Below, one piece after another: positions 6,287 to 10,253 of a stretch of 10,253 bases of DNA. The stretch is taken from positions 1 through 10,253 of the forward strand of contig CALBTX010000212.1 in the NCBI GenBank assembly GCA_937967685.1. The letters are read 5' to 3'. Made by a program: the position numbers and the translations under genes. The DNA comes from an uncultured Bacillaceae bacterium. Lineage in GTDB: Bacteria > Bacillota > Bacilli > Caldalkalibacillales > Caldalkalibacillaceae. The notes below the pieces were generated by a model that had not been told where the DNA came from, did not search any database, and saw only the letters and a list, made by a program, of their open reading frames with translations. Position 1 is the stretch's first letter. Each line of letters starts with the position of its first letter.

Positions 6287-6655
6287 GTGAGCGGACGACC
6301 CGTTCCCAAGAGCCGGCCAAGGTTGGGGATGAGAGGACGAGCGGCTTTTGTGTACACCCCGGAGAAGACAAAAGCATACCAGCAGTTGGTGGGATGGGAG
6401 GCAAGGAAGGTCTGTAAACAGCCGTTAACAGGTCCGGTGGAAGTTTCCATGAAATTGTTTTCCCGAAGCCGATTTGATCTGGACAATGTGGCCAAGAGCA
6501 TTTTGGACGGCATGTGCGGCATCTGTTATGTGGATGACGTGCAAGTAGAAGTATTGCATGTGACGAAGCAGGCGGTGAAAAACAAGAGAGAAGAACGGGC
6601 GGAGATAGAGGTGCGCCCGCTGGAAAAAACGGTCATTCCATCACAAAGTCAATGA
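6287..6655 (+). CDS. rusA: RusA-family Holliday junction resolvase
   Basis: RusA is a small, usually phage-borne, homodimeric metal-dependent nuclease that cuts four-way DNA junctions symmetrically. The conserved N-terminal GRPVPKSRPR is at 3-12, and the catalytic stretch RFDLDNVAKSILDGM carries D64, D66 and N67 with K70, followed by YVDDVQV (D83/D84). These correspond in order and spacing to D70, D72, K76 and D91 of E. coli RusA. At 122 residues it has about the usual length. I give the first canonical start (GTG 6287), but the family normally has a beta strand before GRPVPK; starting at ATC 6275 adds KIIV and fits the ribosome site better. Its 3' end overlaps the convergent gene by 23 bases. 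In the element it may resolve recombination or replication intermediates made with the RecD2-like helicase. Confidence 0.9.
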   Translation: MSGRPVPKSRPRLGMRGRAAFVYTPEKTKAYQQLVGWEARKVCKQPLTGPVEVSMKLFSRSRFDLDNVAKSILDGMCGICYVDDVQVEVLHVTKQAVKNKREERAEIEVRPLEKTVIPSQSQ

Positions 6656-7157
6656 AATCTTCAGCATGGATGGTATTGCAGTTTTGGCTCAGGATTCTGA
6701 AAGACCAGTTTTTGAAGTCGAAATGTTTGAGACCTGCTTCAAAAGCGGGATAATGTTCTACCCCGATGTCCAGAAACCATTCAAACAAGTCGTGTGTTGC
6801 CGTTTCCGGAAGGGTCCACTCGGATGTGTGCAACTCAAGCGGGATCGTGACGCTGTTATTCTGGCTTTCAAAGTTGATGGTAGCGTCTTTGGAGTAAATG
6901 TTGAACGGTCCGTACATCAGCTTTTGAACCATTTCAGTAAAACAGTGGTCAGGGAGGCACTTGCCAGTACATGTAGGACATGCTATTCCCTCATCCAGTC
7001 GTTTAATTTCACTTTCAAACAGAAGTATGGAAGGAGAATGATCTGCTGTTTGTTTTTGCAAACAGCGGGTACACGTCAAGACCAAACAGGATTGACGATA
7101 AGTGGGTGGGCTGTCTTTTACGATATTGTTTGCCATCAGTGTGTTAAAGTCTTTCAT
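6633..7157 (-). CDS. Cys-rich, probable zinc-binding protein of unknown function, lone minus-strand gene
   Basis: The 174-residue product reads on the minus strand from ATG at 7157-7155, with a GAGGTGAT ribosome site seven bases upstream and a sigma-A promoter beyond it. Residues 29-32 (CTRC) and 60-67 (CPTCTGKC) form paired CxxC motifs typical of a zinc ribbon or treble clef, with C24, H71 and C72 nearby. The C-terminal half is acidic and aromatic (LFEWFLDIGVEHYPAFEAG, HAEDFIDFVME). I recognise no named family. The plus strand also has a long open frame here (6666-7196), but it has no ribosome site and reads as a shadow. The gene is the only one against the direction of the block and its end overlaps rusA tail to tail, so it is probably an independently expressed accessory or cargo gene. 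Confidence 0.72.
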   Translation of the reverse strand: MKDFNTLMANNIVKDSPPTYRQSCLVLTCTRCLQKQTADHSPSILLFESEIKRLDEGIACPTCTGKCLPDHCFTEMVQKLMYGPFNIYSKDATINFESQNNSVTIPLELHTSEWTLPETATHDLFEWFLDIGVEHYPAFEAGLKHFDFKNWSFRILSQNCNTIHAEDFIDFVME

Positions 7158-7185
7158 TCTATCACCTCATTGCCCGTTTGGAAAA

Positions 7186-7214
7186 ATTGTACATGAGCAA
7201 AAGAAATGTCTCAA
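7186..7214 (-). promoter_or_regulatory. Sigma-A promoter for the minus-strand Cys-rich gene
   Basis: Read on the minus strand, TTGAGA (7214-7209) and TACAAT (7191-7186) are each one base from consensus and 17 bases apart. Transcription would begin near 7179, giving a leader of about 20 bases with the GAGGTGAT site. No operator-like repeat is visible around it. Confidence 0.7.
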
Positions 7215-7399
7215 CCTGGGAGGTCAGAAAGAAGGTGAACGAAAGGAAGTGATTAACCATCACAAAAACGGAACAGGTTTCTTTTTACAACATACCGTTT
7301 AAGGCTGATAAAAGTTTTTTAAAAGCCTGGTATATTGTGCATAAAGTGTTACCTAGTTGTATGGAATGTGGTAATTCAATTGCATTAGGAGAAGAGGTG

Positions 7400-7468
7400 A
7401 TGTGGAAAGTTGAAAACAGAAAAAGGCCAAGGAACAAAAAATTTGTTTGCTACCGCTGTTTTGAGTAA
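7400..7468 (+). CDS. Possible 22-residue basic peptide (leader peptide?)
   Basis: ATG 7400 has AGGAG eight bases upstream (7387-7391). The peptide MWKVENRKRPRNKKFVCYRC ends in FE and is strongly basic, with a single CxxC. The terminator-like hairpin starts five bases after its stop, the layout of a leader peptide with an attenuator. A second overlapping frame from TTG 7410 to 7520 (36 residues) is open too, so translation of either is uncertain. Confidence 0.25.
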   Translation: MWKVENRKRPRNKKFVCYRCFE

Positions 7469-7473
7469 AAGAC

Positions 7474-7517
7474 GGATAAGGCCGGCTTTGGTGGCGGCTT
7501 ATCCCATATTTTGTTAT
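7474..7517 (+). terminator. Terminator-like hairpin upstream of the YdjM/Tad genes
   Basis: GGATAAG (7474-7480) pairs perfectly with CTTATCC (7498-7504), and CCG (7482-7484) with CGG (7495-7497) extends the stem past a bulged G. It is followed by a T-rich but interrupted run (CATATTTTGTTATT). It lies 45 bases before the YdjM start, so it could be an attenuator for the following genes or the terminator of a short transcript. The broken T-run makes termination uncertain. Confidence 0.4.
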
Positions 7518-7549
7518 TAATAGAAGAGTATTGGAGTGAAATATCTGGC

Positions 7550-8017
7550 ATGAAAGCATCTACACACTTTTTAGGAGGGGTAGTGGTAGGCTACACCGTC
7601 TACCCTTCCATCACTGGTGCTGTGATAGGAGGTGTAGCGGGTCTCCTGCCGGATATTGACGATAATCGCAGCTTTGCGGGCAGGGTATTTTTCTTTATAT
7701 CATGGCCATTGCGGCATATCGTAGGGCATCGCACTCTTTTTCACTCATGGATATCGGTTTTGTTACTGACCATTTGTGCCCTTATATGGGAAGGTGGGGT
7801 CACATTAGCCATTTTAACAGGATTCTCTTCACATATTTTGCTCGACATGTTCGTCGGGAGAGTACAATTTTTCTTTCCTTATGAATTAAAAATCGGTGTA
7901 AAAATGCCGTATGCCCTCTATGTTGTGGTTGATTTAATCACACGGATTGGCTTAGCGGCCGCAGCTTTGGTTTTTGTATGGAACACGTATCTTTCAGAAT
8001 GGTTTTCTTGGATATGA
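7550..8017 (+). CDS. YdjM-like (PF04307) membrane-bound metal-dependent hydrolase family protein
   Basis: The 155-residue product is an integral membrane protein with about four hydrophobic segments. Family motifs are THFLGG near the start (H6), GLLPDIDDNRS (D35, D37, D38), GHRTLFHSW in the middle and SHILLDMF further on; these His and Asp residues are the putative metal ligands of the YdjM/DUF457 family. Biochemical function is unproven for most members, though some are linked to SOS or phospholipid metabolism. ATG 7550 is chosen because GGAGTGA (7534-7540) precedes it and the THFLGG motif then sits at the N-terminus as usual; an upstream TTG at 7511 overlaps the hairpin tail and has no site. 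It ends 25 bases before the CpaB-like gene, so they probably share a transcript. Confidence 0.85.
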   Translation: MKASTHFLGGVVVGYTVYPSITGAVIGGVAGLLPDIDDNRSFAGRVFFFISWPLRHIVGHRTLFHSWISVLLLTICALIWEGGVTLAILTGFSSHILLDMFVGRVQFFFPYELKIGVKMPYALYVVVDLITRIGLAAAALVFVWNTYLSEWFSWI

Positions 8018-8042
8018 AAAATTTTTAAAGGAGGACTTACTT

Positions 8043-8618
8043 GTGGGGAAAACTGTGAAAATCGTTTTATCATTCCTGATGGCCGTGGTCGTAGCAGGAG
8101 GATACGCCTATTATGTTCAGGCTTCTCAAGAGAGCGATGTGCGAATCGTCGTTGCCGCGAAAGATATATCAGCTGGGGAAACGATAGAAGACCACCACCT
8201 CAATCAAGTGGCTGTTATGGGGGAGGCAGTTCAAGCACTTGATCCTGCTGAATTATTAGGGAAATCAGCAAAAAAGGATATTAAAGCAGGGGAGTTTATA
8301 ATACCAGAGTTAGTCACTGAAATAACCGATGAAAACACAAGGCTTTACACAGTCGATGCTACATACACAACGGCTAATGGTCCTGTAATTGAACCGGGAA
8401 TGAATGTTGAAGTGTGGGTTCAGGCAACAGAGGAGAGACCGGCTGCTCTGGTAACAGAATCCACAGTCTATTCAATCATCGGGAAGGAAGAACCGATTGA
8501 ATTGGGATCGGATGTAGGGGTGACCTTACAGGTTCACCAAAAAGAGATAGAGGCACTGGAAACAGCGCGAGCACAAGCTCCGCTTTTTTTAGTAGTGAAA
8601 GGTGAGGATGTCCATTGA
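8043..8618 (+). CDS. cpaB: CpaB/RcpC-like Flp pilus assembly protein (SAF domain)
   Basis: GTG 8043 follows AAAGGAGG (8027-8034) at eight bases. The 191-residue product has a short cytoplasmic N-terminus, one membrane segment (about 6-26, VKIVLSFLMAVVVAGGYAYY) and an extracytoplasmic SAF domain: VRIVVAAKDISAGETIEDHHL at 33-53, then LLGKSAKKDIKAGEFI, the usual double-strand pattern of CpaB. A second region (PVIEPGMNVEVWVQ, then TLQVHQKEIEALETARAQ) matches the RcpC/CpaB C-terminal domain, though it is shorter than in many Gram-negative members. In Tad systems CpaB helps assemble the envelope-spanning channel. It overlaps the next gene's start by one base, which supports coupling with the ATPase. 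Confidence 0.85.
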   Translation: MGKTVKIVLSFLMAVVVAGGYAYYVQASQESDVRIVVAAKDISAGETIEDHHLNQVAVMGEAVQALDPAELLGKSAKKDIKAGEFIIPELVTEITDENTRLYTVDATYTTANGPVIEPGMNVEVWVQATEERPAALVTESTVYSIIGKEEPIELGSDVGVTLQVHQKEIEALETARAQAPLFLVVKGEDVH

Positions 8619-9850
8619 TGGAAGGCGTTTCTCAACTTGCTGAACGTGTCAAAGAACGGATCATTCAAAACACGGACAATAATGATTTGTTTCGTTTAGC
8701 TCGTGCAGGGGATAAAAAAGCCGTCGCCGAGACCAAGACATTAGTGCGTGAGCAATTGTACGACATGCGGATTAATGCAACGAATGACTTGATACAGGAT
8801 ATTTTTAATGTCATTTGGGGGTTAGGACAGATTCAACACCTGTATGACGATCCGGAAGTCAACGAAATATGGGTCAACGGTGCAGGAGAAAATGTATGGG
8901 TTGAAAGGGAAGGGCGACGGGTAAAAGCACATGGCGTCATGTTCCAACATGACGATGAAGTTATGGAAATACAGGCAAGGCTATTGTCGAACGAGAACAA
9001 AGAAATTAACCGTTCCACCCCGGTAGTAGAAGCCAAGATGGCAGATGGATCACGCATTACCCTGACGCGCCCGGATGAAACACCACATCCCACCATTACT
9101 ATTCGCAAACACCGGATAAAAGGATTGACGACGGAAAAATTATTGGATTATGGCACGTTGAACCAAGAAGTGGTAGATCTCCTTGCGCAACTGGTGAGAG
9201 GACGGGCGAATATTCTTCTCATCGGGCCAACGTCATCAGGAAAAACGAGTTTATTGCGTTGGTTGACCCAATTTATTGACCCCAATTTACGTATCGGTGT
9301 ATTAGAAAGCACGTATGAATTGGCTTTAGATCAGTATTTAAAAGGGCGGAACGTTATTACGTTTGAAGAACAAAAACACCTTGACAGGACGTTACTCAAC
9401 CAATTTCATACCATGTTGCGCCTGTCGCCGGATATTGTCATTTTAGGGGAAGCCAGGGGAGCGGAGGCTGATCAGTTGGTAAAAACATTCCGCAGAGGAC
9501 ATCCTGGTTCGATGGGAACAATTCATTCAAACTCGCCGGAGGCATCTATACAAGATTTAGTAGACATGATTATGGAAGACGGTCGCAGCTGGGATTCCAG
9601 CCACTTGTATCTTCGTGTTGCGCGATCCGTCGATGTGGTCATACAGCTTCATGTGGAACCGGGAACAGGAATTCGCAGGGTATGGCGAATAACCGAAGTC
9701 CATTGCACGGAGACGGACAACAACGTGCAGTTTCGTGATTTGTGCCGGTTTACGGGTGACACATGGGAAATGCCAAACGCGATATCTGATCTACTGCAGG
9801 CTAAACTCAACCTGTTTGATCCGCCCGAGGACACTTTTAAGTTAGCTTAA
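8618..9850 (+). CDS. cpaF: CpaF/TadA-type secretion ATPase (type II/IV secretion superfamily)
   Basis: The 410-residue product is a PilT/VirB11-superfamily ATPase, the cytoplasmic motor of Tad/Flp pilus assembly. The N-terminal domain includes VNEIWVNGAGENVWVEREGR and RPTITIRKH-like TITIRKH, characteristic of CpaF. The core has Walker A GPTSSGKTS (203-211), an Asp-box-like ESTYELAL region, Walker B DIVILGEARG (D272, E278, R280) and a His box GSMGTIHSN (297-305, H303). All the catalytic motifs are intact and the length is normal. ATG 8618 shares its A with the previous TGA and has GGTGAGGA (8601-8608) upstream; a TTG at 8615 is the alternative. It hydrolyses ATP to drive prepilin polymerisation or substrate export with the CpaB- and TadB-like neighbours. 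Confidence 0.93.
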   Translation: MEGVSQLAERVKERIIQNTDNNDLFRLARAGDKKAVAETKTLVREQLYDMRINATNDLIQDIFNVIWGLGQIQHLYDDPEVNEIWVNGAGENVWVEREGRRVKAHGVMFQHDDEVMEIQARLLSNENKEINRSTPVVEAKMADGSRITLTRPDETPHPTITIRKHRIKGLTTEKLLDYGTLNQEVVDLLAQLVRGRANILLIGPTSSGKTSLLRWLTQFIDPNLRIGVLESTYELALDQYLKGRNVITFEEQKHLDRTLLNQFHTMLRLSPDIVILGEARGAEADQLVKTFRRGHPGSMGTIHSNSPEASIQDLVDMIMEDGRSWDSSHLYLRVARSVDVVIQLHVEPGTGIRRVWRITEVHCTETDNNVQFRDLCRFTGDTWEMPNAISDLLQAKLNLFDPPEDTFKLA

Positions 9851-9871
9851 GGCAAGGGAAGGAGGAGTAGA

Positions 9872-10253
9872 GTGTTTTTATTGAATGTTGCTGTTCCAGT
9901 CCTGCTTTTTGTTTTGATTTTCTCAGTATCCTATATGTTCATGAACAGGAATAGAATGCACGAACCAAAGCAACATGTAAAAAAAGCACCGAAATGGTTT
10001 CGGCCGATTGCTCAATTATCGGACGCCGCAGGCCTCTCTATAACTGCAGACAGATGGCTCTTTTATACCGCTATTGGCGTGGTGGCCGGCGCAATCGGTG
10101 GATATGGATTAAAGAATGTCTTTGTCGGTATGTTGCTGTGTATTCTGTTTGGGTATCTTCCGACTTTCTTTATCGCTTACAAAGCCACACGTTACCGTAT
10201 GAATATGATGGATAGTTTATCGTCAGGCATTGAAGTGTTTAGTGCCGAATATG
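9872..10253 (+). CDS. TadB-like inner-membrane protein, N-terminal part only
   Basis: GTG 9872 follows AAGGAGG (9859-9865) at six bases, and the frame stays open to the right edge of the window (127 residues seen, truncated). It begins with a membrane segment (VAVPVLLFVLIFSVSYMFM), then a basic cytoplasmic loop, a segment resembling the TadB region LSDAAGLSITADRWLFY, and a second hydrophobic hairpin (IGVVAGAIGGYG, VFVGMLLCILFGYLPTFFIAY) followed by RYRMNMMDSLSSGIEVFSAE. The pattern MxxxLPxALxxxxxxLRAG-like after the hairpin is the start of the type II secretion F domain. Its place directly after CpaF is the standard Tad order. TadB forms the membrane platform for the ATPase. Confidence 0.8.
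   Translation, partial: MFLLNVAVPVLLFVLIFSVSYMFMNRNRMHEPKQHVKKAPKWFRPIAQLSDAAGLSITADRWLFYTAIGVVAGAIGGYGLKNVFVGMLLCILFGYLPTFFIAYKATRYRMNMMDSLSSGIEVFSAEY

Larger units (their letters stand above)
7215..7549 (+). other. Leader region of the YdjM/Tad gene cluster, 335 bases with no confident gene
   Basis: The stretch separates the divergent minus-strand gene from the plus-strand YdjM/Tad genes, so their promoter is expected here. A weak candidate is TTTACA (7284-7289) with GATAAA (7307-7312), 17 bases apart. AGGCT/AGCCT (7302-7306 with 7324-7328) frames an A/T-rich loop. A possible 22-residue peptide ORF (7400-7468) and a terminator-like hairpin (7474-7504) follow. I matched no known riboswitch. 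Confidence 0.4.

Noticed and set aside
6666..7196. 176-residue plus-strand open frame
   Set aside because: It has no ribosome site and lies opposite a minus-strand gene with a good ribosome site, a promoter and paired CxxC motifs.
9994..10215. 73-residue plus-strand open frame at the right end
   Set aside because: It is a shadow frame inside the TadB-like gene, which has the ribosome site and membrane segments.

Overview
The window looks like part of a mobile or accessory region (an integrated element, plasmid or prophage-like island) from a Gram-positive Bacillota, most likely Bacillales. The signs are strong purine-rich ribosome binding sites of the AAAGGAGG type, frequent GTG and TTG starts, and tightly packed co-directional genes. 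The families are those of such elements: a NusG-like NGN protein, a RecD2-type helicase, an HNH nuclease with a ParB/KorB-like helix-turn-helix region, a RepL/MarR-like winged-helix protein and a RusA resolvase. The host species cannot be fixed from this stretch.

Region 1 (1-4898) is a DNA-metabolism block on the plus strand. A possible truncated upstream gene overlaps a NusG-like gene (229-858) that lacks the usual KOW domain. After a 210-base gap comes a chain of four genes coupled by overlapping stops and starts: RecD2-like helicase (1069-3282), HNH/HTH protein (3279-4121), a 49-residue Cys-rich protein not obvious by length alone (4096-4245), and a winged-helix RepL/MarR-like protein (4242-4898).

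Region 2 (4899-5500) is about 600 bases without a convincing gene. It is rich in inverted repeats: two tandem 20-base palindromes with a 22-base period (4965-5006), then several hairpins, including two tandem hairpins built on the same GGGCTGG/CCAGCCC stem (5313-5441). It may be an origin or operator and/or a structured RNA, and is the most unusual part of the window.

Region 3 (5501-6655) holds three small plus-strand genes: a DUF6075-like protein, an unrecognised protein, and a RusA-type Holliday junction resolvase whose best-placed start is a non-canonical ATC. A lone minus-strand gene (6633-7157) for a Cys-rich, probably zinc-binding protein overlaps the rusA 3' end and has its own good sigma-A promoter (7186-7214).

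Region 4 (7215-10253) starts with a leader that has a possible 22-residue peptide ORF and a terminator-like hairpin. It then encodes a YdjM-like membrane protein (7550-8017) and the first genes of a Tad/Flp-type pilus or secretion apparatus: CpaB-like (8043-8618), CpaF/TadA ATPase (8618-9850) and a TadB-like membrane protein cut by the window end (9872-10253).

Taken together, the genes suggest an element with its own recombination and replication-associated functions, its own transcription factor, and an envelope-spanning Tad machine. That the Tad genes belong to the same element is inferred from proximity only.
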